Source of the DNA: Sulfitobacter sp.
GTDB taxonomy: Bacteria > Pseudomonadota > Alphaproteobacteria > Rhodobacterales > Rhodobacteraceae
Reading direction: 5' to 3'
NCBI GenBank assembly: GCA_024636395.1
Contig: JAGXHD010000037.1
Location: forward strand, 1 to 10,522
DNA length: 10,522 nucleotides
The notes beneath the pieces are model-generated. The model saw only the letters and a list, made by a program, of their open reading frames with translations, had not been told where the DNA came from and searched no databases. Position 1 is the first letter of the stretch. Every line of letters begins with the position of its first letter. A program made the translations under genes and the position numbers. This document shows, one piece after another, positions 1 to 6,284 of the stretch.

Positions 1-1827
1 ACTATGCGCGACGGCCACCAGAGTCTCCTTGCCACCCGCATGCGCAGCCATGACATGATCAAGGTGGCGCCTGCCTATGCCGCCAATCTGCCCACGCTCT
101 TCTCGGTGGAATGTTGGGGCGGCGCGACCTTCGATGTGGCCTACCGCTTCTTGCAGGAATGCCCGTGGCAGCGTCTGCGCGATATCCGCGAGCGGATGCC
201 CAACATCATGACCCAGATGCTGCTGCGCGCCTCCAATGGCGTAGGCTATACCAATTACCCCGACAATGTGGTGCAGCATTTCGTGAAAACCGCCGCCAGC
301 AGCGGCGTGGACGTATTCCGCGTCTTCGATAGCCTCAACTGGGTCGAAAACATGCGCGTCGCGATGGATGCGGTGCAGGAGGCGGGCAAGGTCTGCGAGG
401 GCACGATTTGCTATACCGGCGATATCTTCGATCCTGACCGCGCAAAATACGACCTGAAATACTATGTTGCGATGGGCAAGGATCTAAAAGCTGCGGGCGC
501 GCATGTGCTCGGGCTGAAGGACATGGCGGGGCTGCTCAAGCCCGCGCAGGCGCGCCAACTGGTGCGGGCGCTGAAATCCGAGGTCGGCCTGCCGATCCAC
601 TTCCATACCCACGATACGGCGGGCATCGCCACCGCAACGATCCTCGCCGCAAGTGAGGCAGGCGTCGATGCAGTGGACTGCGCAATGGATGCCTTCTCCG
701 GCAATACCTCTCAGGCGACGCTAGGCTCAGTTGTCGAGGCCCTGCGCCATACCGACCGTGATACCGGGCTCGACATCACCGCCGTGCGCGAAATATCCGA
801 TTACTGGGAGGACGTCCGCCACCAGTACCGCGCGTTCGAGACAGGCATGCAGGCCCCCTCCTCAGAGGTGTATCTGCACGAGATGCTCGGCGGGCAATTC
901 ACCAATCTCAAGTCACAGGCGGCCTCCCTTGGCCTCGACGACCGCTGGCCCGAGGTCGCACGCACCTACCGCGACGTGAACCAGATGTTCGGCGATATTG
1001 TGAAAGTCACGCCCAGTTCCAAAGTTGTCGGCGACATGGCCCTGATGATGGTGAGCCAGGGCCTCACCCGCGCGCAGGTCGAGGATCCGGCAACAGACGT
1101 GTCCTTCCCGGATTCGGTGATCGACATGATGCGCGGCAATCTGGGCCAGCCTCCCGGCGGCTTTCCCGAAGGGATCGTCAAGAAAGTGCTCAAGGGCGAG
1201 AAGCCCAACACGGACCGACCCGGCGCCCATCTGGCCCCCGTCGATCTGGAGGCGACGCGCAAGGAGCTTTCCGAACAGCTGGACGGTATGGAGATCGACG
1301 ACGAGGATCTGGCGGGCTACCTGATGTATCCCAAAGTCTACACCGATTACCGCGCGCGGCACGAGATGTATGGTCCGGTGCGCACCCTGCCCACGCCGAC
1401 GTTCTTTTACGGGATGGAGCCGAGCGAGGAGATCGCCGCCGAAATCGACCCCGGCAAGACGCTTGAAATCCGCTTGCAAACGATCGGGGAGACAAATGAA
1501 GACGGCGAGGTAAAGGTGTTCTTCGAGCTCAACGGCCAGCCGCGCGTGATCCGCGTGCCAAACCGTCTGGTCAAAGCCACCACCCAGGCGCGGCCCAAAG
1601 CGGAAGCGGGCAACCCCAATCACATCGGTGCGCCGATGCCGGGGGTCGTGGCCTCTGTCGGCGCGGTTGTGGGCGCGCCGGTCAAGGCGGGCGATCTGTT
1701 GCTGACCATTGAGGCCATGAAGATGGAAACCGGCCTGCACGCAGAGCGGGATGCGATTGTGAAAGCCGTCCATGTCGCTCCCGGCGGCCAGATTGATGCC
1801 AAGGATCTGCTGGTAGAGTTGGAATAG
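1..1827 (+). CDS. pyc: Pyruvate carboxylase, C-terminal half (5' end outside window)
   Basis: This is the carboxyltransferase and biotin-carrier half of pyruvate carboxylase, the cytosolic anaplerotic enzyme that makes oxaloacetate from pyruvate, bicarbonate and ATP. The frame is open from base 1. The first visible residues, TMRDGHQSLLATR, form the conserved start of the CT barrel with its metal-binding Asp, so the biotin carboxylase domain lies upstream and the Met at base 4 is not the start. Numbering from that Met, the barrel carries the carbamylated-lysine motif GLKDMAG (K172) and the metal-binding HTH of HFHTHDT (H201, H203). A conserved PYC/OADA-type region follows. The biotinyl domain fills about residues 538-607, with EAMKMET and the biotin lysine K573 at bases 1720-1722, 34 residues before the end. 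The reading frame is intact. A hairpin follows the stop. Full-length family members are about 1,150 residues, so roughly half the gene is here. Confidence 0.97.
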   Translation, partial: TMRDGHQSLLATRMRSHDMIKVAPAYAANLPTLFSVECWGGATFDVAYRFLQECPWQRLRDIRERMPNIMTQMLLRASNGVGYTNYPDNVVQHFVKTAASSGVDVFRVFDSLNWVENMRVAMDAVQEAGKVCEGTICYTGDIFDPDRAKYDLKYYVAMGKDLKAAGAHVLGLKDMAGLLKPAQARQLVRALKSEVGLPIHFHTHDTAGIATATILAASEAGVDAVDCAMDAFSGNTSQATLGSVVEALRHTDRDTGLDITAVREISDYWEDVRHQYRAFETGMQAPSSEVYLHEMLGGQFTNLKSQAASLGLDDRWPEVARTYRDVNQMFGDIVKVTPSSKVVGDMALMMVSQGLTRAQVEDPATDVSFPDSVIDMMRGNLGQPPGGFPEGIVKKVLKGEKPNTDRPGAHLAPVDLEATRKELSEQLDGMEIDDEDLAGYLMYPKVYTDYRARHEMYGPVRTLPTPTFFYGMEPSEEIAAEIDPGKTLEIRLQTIGETNEDGEVKVFFELNGQPRVIRVPNRLVKATTQARPKAEAGNPNHIGAPMPGVVASVGAVVGAPVKAGDLLLTIEAMKMETGLHAERDAIVKAVHVAPGGQIDAKDLLVELE

Positions 1828-1854
1828 GCGATGTCGGTTTCAACCTGCACAGAC

Positions 1855-1891
1855 CCCGCGCAGGCCTGTGCGGGAATAGATACAAGTTTTT
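1855..1891 (+). terminator. Probable terminator of pyc
   Basis: An 8-base-pair stem CCCGCGCA/TGTGCGGG (1855-1862 with 1867-1874, one G-T pair) closes a GGCC loop 27 bases after the pyc stop. The T run (1887-1891) sits about 12 bases beyond the stem rather than directly after it, so it is not a textbook intrinsic terminator. It may work weakly or with Rho. Confidence 0.4.
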
Positions 1892-1913
1892 GCTCGACAG
1901 TTGAAATTACCCC

Positions 1914-1942
1914 TTGCGGCCTCAGGCACAGAGGGCTAAATC
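1914..1942 (+). promoter_or_regulatory. Putative sigma70-type promoter of tRNA-Gly
   Basis: TTGCGG (1914-1919) and TAAATC (1937-1942) are separated by 17 bases. This would place the transcription start about 10 bases before the tRNA 5' end at 1959. Position and spacing fit. The hexamers are only moderate matches. Confidence 0.4.
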
Positions 1943-1958
1943 ACCCCCACTAACTGAT

Positions 1959-2033
1959 GCGGGCGTAGCTCAGGGGTAGAGCATAACCTTGCCAAGGTTA
2001 GGGTCGAGAGTTCGAATCTCTTCGCCCGCTCCA
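1959..2033 (+). tRNA. tRNA-Gly, anticodon GCC
   Basis: A full cloverleaf can be folded by eye. The acceptor stem is GCGGGCG (1959-1965) with CGCCCGC (2023-2029), the discriminator is T2030, and CCA is encoded at 2031-2033. The D stem is GCTC/GAGC. The anticodon stem is TAACC/GGTTA with loop TTGCCAA, giving anticodon GCC (1991-1993). The variable loop is 5 bases. The T arm is GAGAG-TTCGAAT-CTCTT with one G-T closing pair. The anticodon reads GGC and GGU glycine codons. An AT-rich, foreign-looking islet begins directly downstream, and a partial inverted copy of this gene lies about 150 bases away. Confidence 0.98.
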
Positions 2034-2050
2034 GTTAGACATAAGAAAAA

Positions 2051-2090
2051 ACAAAGAGTTACAGTGAAAACTGTAGCTCTTGTTTCGTTT
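2051..2090 (+). terminator. Intrinsic terminator after tRNA-Gly
   Basis: GAGTTACAG (2056-2064) pairs with CTGTAGCTC (2071-2079) over 9 base pairs with one wobble, around a TGAAAA loop. The stem extends outward past one bulged A through the flanking ACAA/TTGT. It is followed by the T-rich TTGTTTCGTTT. A-rich sequence precedes the stem, so it could also stop transcription arriving from the other strand. Confidence 0.7.
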
Positions 2091-2100
2091 ATGGACACTG

Positions 2101-2512
2101 AATTTGTCTAGCGTTCACAGTTGTGAGTGTGAACGTATATGTTGGCATGGTGCTCAAAGCAGAGCTTTGGCAGTTTTACTCTACCTCTGAGCTACGCCCG
2201 CACCTTCAGGTTTGAGCAAGCTTCCACTGACTTCAAGTATCGGTTCCGCTATGTAACGAAGGGCGACTTGCGGACCTTCGCTGCGGTCTGCACCGATGTC
2301 CGCTTCGGCGAACCGTTCAACAATACGTCGTTTGTGAACGGTCAGAATGAAAAGCTATTGGGGACCGCTCTCGTACCATCAAGAGGCGCCAACGGTAGCC
2401 ATGAACCCCAATTCTGCCACATAGACAAATTATAGTTTGAGCTGGAAAGCCTTGATATTGCTGGCTGTAGGCACGCGCCGAAAGGTTTGGGCTACCGCTG
2501 TAGGAGATATAT
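2101..2512. other. Hairpin-rich stretch without a convincing gene, partly bounded by a 10-base inverted repeat
   Basis: I see no convincing protein gene between the tRNA terminator and the zinc-ribbon gene. What the stretch does hold is structure. AATTTGTCTA (2101-2110) recurs exactly inverted at 2422-2431. Inside are a perfect 8-base-pair stem CGTTCACA/TGTGAACG (2112-2119 with 2128-2135), a CAAAGC/GCTTTG stem with a 3-base loop (2155-2169), the inverted tRNA-Gly fragment (2179-2202), and a TGCGGACC/GGTCTGCA stem (2269-2276 with 2285-2292). This could be a small non-autonomous mobile element, an RNA gene, or decayed sequence left by insertion beside the tRNA. None of these is established. Confidence 0.3.
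2168..2202 (-). pseudogene. Inverted partial copy of tRNA-Gly(GCC), 5' half
   Basis: Read on the minus strand, 2202 down to 2179 matches tRNA-Gly positions 1958-1981 (one upstream base, then the acceptor 5' strand, D stem and D loop) at 23 of 24 bases. The single difference is A for G in the D loop. Beyond this the match decays, but CTGCCAA (2174-2168) still resembles the anticodon loop TTGCCAA. There is no variable loop, T arm or 3' acceptor strand, so it cannot make a functional tRNA. It is a remnant, or possibly an antisense element to the true tRNA-Gly. Confidence 0.7.
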
Positions 2513-2704
2513 GTGACAACAGACAATAGCTTCACCGATAAGGAACGTGCTGCATGGCACGAGGATCGCCGCACCAAGTGGCAAGGCCACACAGACACCG
2601 GAGTTTCTTCCGTGAGTGGCAATACCTGCATCCATTGCGGCACGCCACTTATGGAGGAAATTCCTGATGGCTACGAGGCCGCGCTATGTGGTGCCTGCGA
2701 TTAG
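2513..2704 (+). CDS. Small zinc-ribbon-like hypothetical protein (63 aa)
   Basis: The protein is 63 residues with two CxxC pairs in its C-terminal half, C39/C42 (CIHC) and C59/C62 (CGAC), 16 residues apart. This is the spacing of a small zinc ribbon. The N-terminal half is polar and charged. I do not recognise a named family, and the function is unknown. The start is GTG at 2513, preceded by AGGAGA (2502-2507) at good spacing. The ATG at 2511 is in another frame and meets a stop at once. The gene lies 30 bases upstream of the DUF2726-type gene on the same strand and is probably co-transcribed. Base composition is lower in GC than the flanking chromosome, consistent with transfer. Confidence 0.65.
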   Translation: MTTDNSFTDKERAAWHEDRRTKWQGHTDTGVSSVSGNTCIHCGTPLMEEIPDGYEAALCGACD

Positions 2705-2734
2705 GTCGTGTTCGCCCGTTAGAGGAACGAAAGA

Positions 2735-3262
2735 ATGACTGCTGATATTCTCTTTTTGCTATTTGCCTGTTTTGTAATTTCTGGATTTTGTCTCCGGTAT
2801 CGCAGGAAGAAAGTTTTTGCTCCGGACTTCACCCGGCGCAAATTGATGAACAAGCCGGAAGCAGTCTTATACCGTTACCTGTTGGCCGAAGTGCCGCATG
2901 GTTGGGCAGTCATGTCCCAAGTGTCATATGGTGCATTTTTAGCGAACAAGAGCTTCAATCGCTATATGTCGGTTAACTCGAAACGTGCCGACTTTGTGGT
3001 GGTGAACGGGTCAAATGAGGTGGTGGGTGTCGTGGAATATCAGGGTAAAGGTCATTATGGTTTTAAGGACAAAGGCCGACAACGTGCTGAACGAAGTGAC
3101 GCGATAAAGCGTCAGGCTTTGTGCGAAGCTGGAATAGAACTATTTGAGATTCCAGCGCGTATAGAAAAAGAAGAAATTCGTACGTTGGTAAGTTTTTTGG
3201 TTAATCCAACAGACGAAAAATTTGATGTCGCGAAGAACAGTTCGGTGGAATGGCGCCACTGA
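2735..3262 (+). CDS. Membrane-anchored DUF2726-type protein with a nuclease-like fold
   Basis: This 175-residue protein has an N-terminal hydrophobic segment (about 4-20) followed by RYRRKK, suggesting a membrane anchor with the rest in the cytoplasm. Residues about 36-145 fit the DUF2726 pattern. They include KPEAVLYRYL (E42), a RADFVVV strand (D86), the core VEYQGKGH (E101, Q103, K105), and an ending with KRQAL...AGIELFEIP. The D...ExQxK arrangement resembles restriction-endonuclease-like folds, so nucleic-acid cleavage or binding is possible but not shown. The start is ATG 2735 behind AGAGGA (2721-2726). The gene lies in the AT-richer islet behind tRNA-Gly. Its TGA falls at what looks like the edge of an IS3-type remnant, so the last residues (about SSVEWRH) may not be the original C-terminus. 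Confidence 0.78.
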   Translation: MTADILFLLFACFVISGFCLRYRRKKVFAPDFTRRKLMNKPEAVLYRYLLAEVPHGWAVMSQVSYGAFLANKSFNRYMSVNSKRADFVVVNGSNEVVGVVEYQGKGHYGFKDKGRQRAERSDAIKRQALCEAGIELFEIPARIEKEEIRTLVSFLVNPTDEKFDVAKNSSVEWRH

Positions 3263-3375
3263 AGTGGTCCACCTTTTATGATATAATTATCCCGTCTTCG
3301 GGAGGACCAAACGATGATTGGAAAGCGAGAGACACCCGAGGATGAGAGCGCGACCAACTTCAGCAGTTCCTGACT
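3260..3375 (+). mobile_element. Probable remnant of an IS3-family insertion sequence (left end and start of orfA)
   Basis: The sequence TGAAGTGGTCCACC (3260-3273) resembles an IS3-family terminal repeat. About 40 bases further on, GGAGGACC is followed by ATG at 3314. The first codons read MIGKRETPED, close to the usual start of IS3-type OrfA proteins (M-x-x-K-R-x-T-P-E). The similarity then fades. After one inserted base the DNA could still continue as an A-x-L-x-Q-like stretch, but the frame ends at a TGA by 3373. Only about 110 bases remain, with no catalytic orfB and no matching right end visible. The family call comes from pattern memory, so confidence is moderate. Confidence 0.42.
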
Positions 3376-3388
3376 CTCAAGCGCGTCA

Positions 3389-3420
3389 CAACAAAAAAGG
3401 CGGCACTTTTCAGCGCCACC
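3389..3420 (-). terminator. Intrinsic terminator of the hpsN-comDE operon
   Basis: On the minus strand, GGTGGCGCT (3420-3412) pairs with AGTGCCGCC (3407-3399) around a GAAA tetraloop. The stem has 9 base pairs, two of them G-T, and TTTTTTGTTG follows directly. This is a strong Rho-independent terminator 28 bases after the comE stop. It marks the boundary between the sulfonate operon and the islet. Confidence 0.87.
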
Positions 3421-3447
3421 CTGTTCCGAGGTCCCTAAGGACGCTAT

Positions 3448-4002
3448 TTACGCGCTGACAGCCTTCATAAACCGGTCCCTGATCACCACGGGATCCATCG
3501 TGATCACCGGCAGCTTGATGTTTCCGCTGTCGCATTTCACCACAATTACGGTCATCTTTTTGCTGTCAATCGCCGCTTGAAGCGCTTTGCCAGTATCCTT
3601 GCCACCACACACGACGACGTTCTCGCAGCCGCATGCCTCGGCGACCTTCTCGAGCTTGGTCTTCTTGCCTGCATAGGTTGGTTGATCGCCGGTTGAGCCA
3701 TAAGATCCGTTATCGATGATCAGCAGGATGTAGTTGTCGGCCACGTTGTTGGCGATGGTGGGCAGGGTGCCGAGGTTGGTCAGAACGGACCCGTCCCCGT
3801 CAATGGAAATAACCGTTTTGGGTTGTGACAAAGCCAGACCCAGACCAATGGAAGACGAAAGACCCATCGTACCCAGCATGTAAAAGTTGGTGGGTTGATC
3901 GTCGATCATGTGCAGTTCTTGGCTGGGCAGGCCAATGTTGCAGATGACCAATTGATCGCGAAGGATGGGCGCGATATCGCGCAGGATTTCAGAGCGGATC
4001 AT
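3448..4002 (-). CDS. comE: Sulfopyruvate decarboxylase, beta subunit
   Basis: This is the thiamine-diphosphate-binding subunit (184 aa) of sulfopyruvate decarboxylase (EC 4.1.1.79), which converts sulfopyruvate to sulfoacetaldehyde and CO2 in the cytoplasm. In sulfonate degraders the product feeds Xsc. The ThDP motif is clear: GDG at 69-71 and N98 in LLIIDNGSYGSTG, about 27 residues apart. The segment GTMGLSSSIGLGLAL (44-58) is also typical. Size fits the split ComD/ComE form; the fused relative phosphonopyruvate decarboxylase is about twice as long. The frame extends upstream into comD, but the ATG at 4002 is chosen because it overlaps the comD stop as ATGA (translational coupling) and has GGAG just before it. 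A terminator follows. Phosphonopyruvate decarboxylase activity cannot be excluded from sequence, but the hpsN neighbour supports sulfopyruvate. Confidence 0.92.
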   Translation of the reverse strand: MIRSEILRDIAPILRDQLVICNIGLPSQELHMIDDQPTNFYMLGTMGLSSSIGLGLALSQPKTVISIDGDGSVLTNLGTLPTIANNVADNYILLIIDNGSYGSTGDQPTYAGKKTKLEKVAEACGCENVVVCGGKDTGKALQAAIDSKKMTVIVVKCDSGNIKLPVITMDPVVIRDRFMKAVSA

Positions 4003-4505
4003 TGGTCTCCGTAGCCTCCCCAGAAGTTGGCATCGGTCAGGATCGCGACCGGTTTGTTGCACATGAAGGTATATTTCAGGATTGCGTCGAGTTCTTCTAC
4101 GTCACGCTGGTGGTGAAAATGATAGGTCGGCACATTCATCTCGGCCAGCAAGGCCTTGGTATGGATCGCCATTTCCACCTGACAGGCGACGGGTTCACGC
4201 AGCTCTCCCCGATAAGAGATGAGCATCGGTAGTGGCATCCGGTAGTACTGGATCAACGTCGCCAGAGTGTTGATCGTGACCCCGATCGCCGTGTTTTGCA
4301 TGATGATCGCAGGGCGTTTGCCGCCCATGAAGGCACCCGCGCACAGGCCCATGCCCTCGTCCTCCTTGTTGGAGGGGATATGGAAGATCTCGTCGCGCGC
4401 GTCGATCTCCTCGATCACACCGGCGAGCTGCTTGCAGGGCACGGTCGTGACAAAAGAAATGCCGTTTGCGACAAGATCATCGGTAATCTTCTTGTCGATG
4501 TTCAT
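3999..4505 (-). CDS. comD: Sulfopyruvate decarboxylase, alpha subunit
   Basis: This is the 168-residue pyrimidine-binding (PYR-type) subunit that pairs with ComE to form the ThDP-dependent decarboxylase active site. It begins MNIDKKITDDLVANGISFVTTVPCKQL. The NKEDEG stretch at 46-51 should contain the glutamate that activates the ThDP aminopyrimidine ring. AGAFMGGKRPAIIMQNTAIG (56-75) follows, as in ComD and phosphonopyruvate decarboxylase N-domains, and then ISYRGE at 96-101. The stop overlaps the comE start by four bases (ATGA). The start is ATG 4505; the nearest purine-rich element on the minus strand is AAAAGG, at longer than ideal spacing. A 215-base structured gap separates it from hpsN upstream, so comDE may be expressed differently from hpsN although all share one strand and one terminator. 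Confidence 0.92.
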   Translation of the reverse strand: MNIDKKITDDLVANGISFVTTVPCKQLAGVIEEIDARDEIFHIPSNKEDEGMGLCAGAFMGGKRPAIIMQNTAIGVTINTLATLIQYYRMPLPMLISYRGELREPVACQVEMAIHTKALLAEMNVPTYHFHHQRDVEELDAILKYTFMCNKPVAILTDANFWGGYGDQ

Positions 4506-4720
4506 CTTATGAGGGCCTTTTCGTTAAATTGTGATGGTATCAATGTGTCTCGTCGGCTCTGCACCACGGGGATCAGGATGATTTGCGGCCCGCAGGCCGT
4601 CCCTGTGGCCGGAGGGTAAAAGCGAACCGCACCGGCGACGAGCGGAAAGGGCATGTCCTGCGCAACCGCACACCCGTGACGCAGGCAATACAGCCTGCAG
4701 GATCGAACATGTGTCGCAGA
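4506..4720 (-). other. Structured intergenic region between hpsN and comD
   Basis: This 215-base gap holds no credible minus-strand gene. It contains GC-rich inverted repeats: CGGCC-CGCA-GGCCG (4586-4599), GCAGGC-AATACA-GCCTGC (4681-4698), and CCCT...AGGG around 4600-4616. The segment TCCTGCG near 4653 can pair with CGCAGG near 4680 as an alternative to the GCAGGC/GCCTGC hairpin, so two exclusive folds are possible. No T tract follows the hairpins, so a simple terminator is unlikely. It could be an RNA-processing or stability element, an attenuator, or an intergenic repeat. I could not match it to a known riboswitch class. Confidence 0.35.
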
Positions 4721-6028
4721 TTATCCATCGGCGGACAGATCAAAATTCTCGCCAGGAAAGTATTTCGCCAGCCTCACGTCTGCGGCGCGGGCGTGGCCCT
4801 CCATTCCCTCCAGTCGGCTGATGCGCGCGGTGGCCTGCGCCACACCCTTGGATCCCTCCCGGGTGGCGCGCTGCCAGGTGACGACCTTCATGTATTTGTG
4901 CACAGACAAGCCCCCAGTGTAGCCAGCTGCCCCCGAGGTGGGCAGCACATGATTGGTGCCCGAGGCCTTGTCGCCATACGAAACCGTAGTCTCCTCCCCC
5001 AGAAACAACGAGCCGTAGCAGGTAAGCCGCTCGAGCCACCAGTCCAGATCCGCTGCCTGGACCGTGAGATGCTCGGGGGCGTAGTCATCCGAGCAGGCGG
5101 CCATGCCTTCGCGGTCTGCACACACGATCACTTCTGCATAATCGCGCCATGCAGCAAACGCGTTCTGGCGGTTAAGTTCCGGCAGATCGGCGATTAGATC
5201 GGGAACCATCTCGATTACCCTTCGCGCCAGCGCGGCATCGTCCGTGACGAGCCAGACGGGCGAATTATAGCCGTGCTCGGCCTGTGAGACCAGATCGGTC
5301 GCGATGATGTGAGCGTCGGCATTCTTGTCGGCGAGGATGAGACTGTCGGTCGGACCTGCGATCATGTCGATGCCCACACGGCCGAACAGGATCCGTTTGG
5401 CCTCCGCCACGAACTGGTTGCCCGGTCCTACCAGAATATTGGCCGGTGGCAGGCCGAACAGACCGAAGGTCATTGCGGCCACGCCCTGTACACCGCCCAT
5501 CGCCATGATCTTGTGGGCACCGGAGATATGCGCAGCGTAAACAATCGCGGGGTTGATGCCGGTATCGGGACGCGGCGGCGAGCAGGCAGTGATGTGCTTG
5601 CAGCCCGCCACCGATGCTGTCGTAACGGTCATGATGGCGCTCGCGATATGGCTGTAGCGCCCGCCGGGCACGTAACAGCCCGCAGCATTGACCGGGATCA
5701 CTTTCTGCCCCGCAATCAGGCCCGGCACGATCTCCAGTTCCACATCGCAAACGGTTGCTTTTTGCATCTGTGCGAAGCGTTTCACATTATCATGCGCAAA
5801 GCGGATGTCCGCCTTGAGCTTTTCGGGCACCAGCGCGCAGGCTTCTTTTATCTGCTGTGCTGTCAGAATGACATTGCCCTCGTACCGGTCGAACTTTTTT
5901 GCATACTCCAGAGCCGTTGCATCTCCGCCTGCCTCGATGTCGGCGAGGATCACCTTGACGATCTCGTGGGTCTCGGTGGCGTCGGACGCAGCGTTCAGCG
6001 TGGCTTTTTTCAGGTATTCCCGGGTCAT
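4721..6028 (-). CDS. hpsN: Sulfopropanediol dehydrogenase, histidinol-dehydrogenase family
   Basis: This 435-residue enzyme belongs to the HisD superfamily. It is best called HpsN, the NAD+-dependent dehydrogenase that oxidises (R)-2,3-dihydroxypropane-1-sulfonate to (R)-sulfolactate (EC 1.1.1.308). Visible motifs are AAGCYVPGGRYSHIASAIM (115-133), AGPTDSLILAD (224-234), SQAEHG (248-253), YAPEHL (316-321, with the E319/H320 pair used in catalysis by HisD), and YGDKASGTNHVLPT (351-364). By analogy with HisD, the zinc ligands are Q249, H252, D353 and H412. The GGRYSHIAS loop and the GYTGGLSVHKYMKVV tail differ from true histidinol dehydrogenase and resemble HpsN. A TTG start at 6049 is possible, but ATG 6028 with AGGA nine bases upstream is preferred. 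Proximity to comDE supports sulfonate use. A generic HisD paralogue with another substrate remains possible. Confidence 0.88.
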   Translation of the reverse strand: MTREYLKKATLNAASDATETHEIVKVILADIEAGGDATALEYAKKFDRYEGNVILTAQQIKEACALVPEKLKADIRFAHDNVKRFAQMQKATVCDVELEIVPGLIAGQKVIPVNAAGCYVPGGRYSHIASAIMTVTTASVAGCKHITACSPPRPDTGINPAIVYAAHISGAHKIMAMGGVQGVAAMTFGLFGLPPANILVGPGNQFVAEAKRILFGRVGIDMIAGPTDSLILADKNADAHIIATDLVSQAEHGYNSPVWLVTDDAALARRVIEMVPDLIADLPELNRQNAFAAWRDYAEVIVCADREGMAACSDDYAPEHLTVQAADLDWWLERLTCYGSLFLGEETTVSYGDKASGTNHVLPTSGAAGYTGGLSVHKYMKVVTWQRATREGSKGVAQATARISRLEGMEGHARAADVRLAKYFPGENFDLSADG

Positions 6029-6157
6029 ATCTCTGTATCCTAGTCTCAATCCTAGCGATCATGGCTGCTTGGCGCGGTGCATGAAATTGCAGGTCAATCC
6101 GTCCCGAAGCACGATACGACCAACGCGCACGGCGGATCAGTGCAGGAGGTTGTAAAA

Positions 6158-6196
6158 ATCCTATCCGCTTGCAATCGGCAAATGCAAGCGCTTACA
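6158..6196. promoter_or_regulatory. LacI-type operator and probable hpsN promoter in the divergent intergenic region
   Basis: The 256-base gap between hpsN and the LacI gene contains TGCAAGCGCTTACA (6183-6196), a near-perfect palindrome around AAGCGCTT of the form bound by LacI-family proteins. CGCTTGCA (6166-6173) is an inverted partner of TGCAAGCG (6183-6190), giving overlapping symmetric sites. On the minus strand, TTGCAT (6187-6182) and TAGGAT (6163-6158) lie 18 bases apart as weak -35/-10 elements for hpsN, so a protein bound here would cover that promoter. Plus-strand TTGACG (6203-6208) could be a -35 for the regulator, but no good -10 follows. Confidence 0.58.
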
Positions 6197-6284
6197 TCAG
6201 TGTTGACGACCCCCCTTAAAGGATGCTGCTTTTCAGTGCAGGATGCCTCTATCCAGCCCGTGTTTGGAAAGGCCCGAACCAGAT

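Noticed and set aside
913..1773. Long minus-strand open frame (286 codons) opposite pyruvate carboxylase
   Set aside because: It is a shadow of the strong pyc coding frame in GC-rich DNA. The translation has no domain and is repetitive in H, R and G.
2139..2435. A 98-residue plus-strand open frame behind tRNA-Gly
   Set aside because: Its N-terminal part reads through the inverted tRNA fragment and several hairpins, there is no good ribosome site, and the protein shows no recognisable domain. A real short gene cannot be fully excluded.
2709..2720. TTCGCCCG near 2710 resembling the tRNA-Gly 3' end, as a possible attachment-site repeat
   Set aside because: Only about 8 bases match, the flanking bases differ, and it lies between two co-directional genes. 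Too short to call an att site.
4506..4720. A riboswitch (cobalamin or glycine type) upstream of comD
   Set aside because: No conserved core of a known riboswitch class is recognisable on either strand. Only generic GC-rich hairpins are seen.
4583..5197. Plus-strand open frame across the hpsN-comD gap and the hpsN 3' end
   Set aside because: Most of it lies opposite conserved hpsN motifs, and it lacks a ribosome site and any recognisable domain.
5309..6043. Plus-strand open frame of 244 codons opposite hpsN
   Set aside because: The minus strand carries the complete HisD-family motifs. This frame is an antisense shadow.
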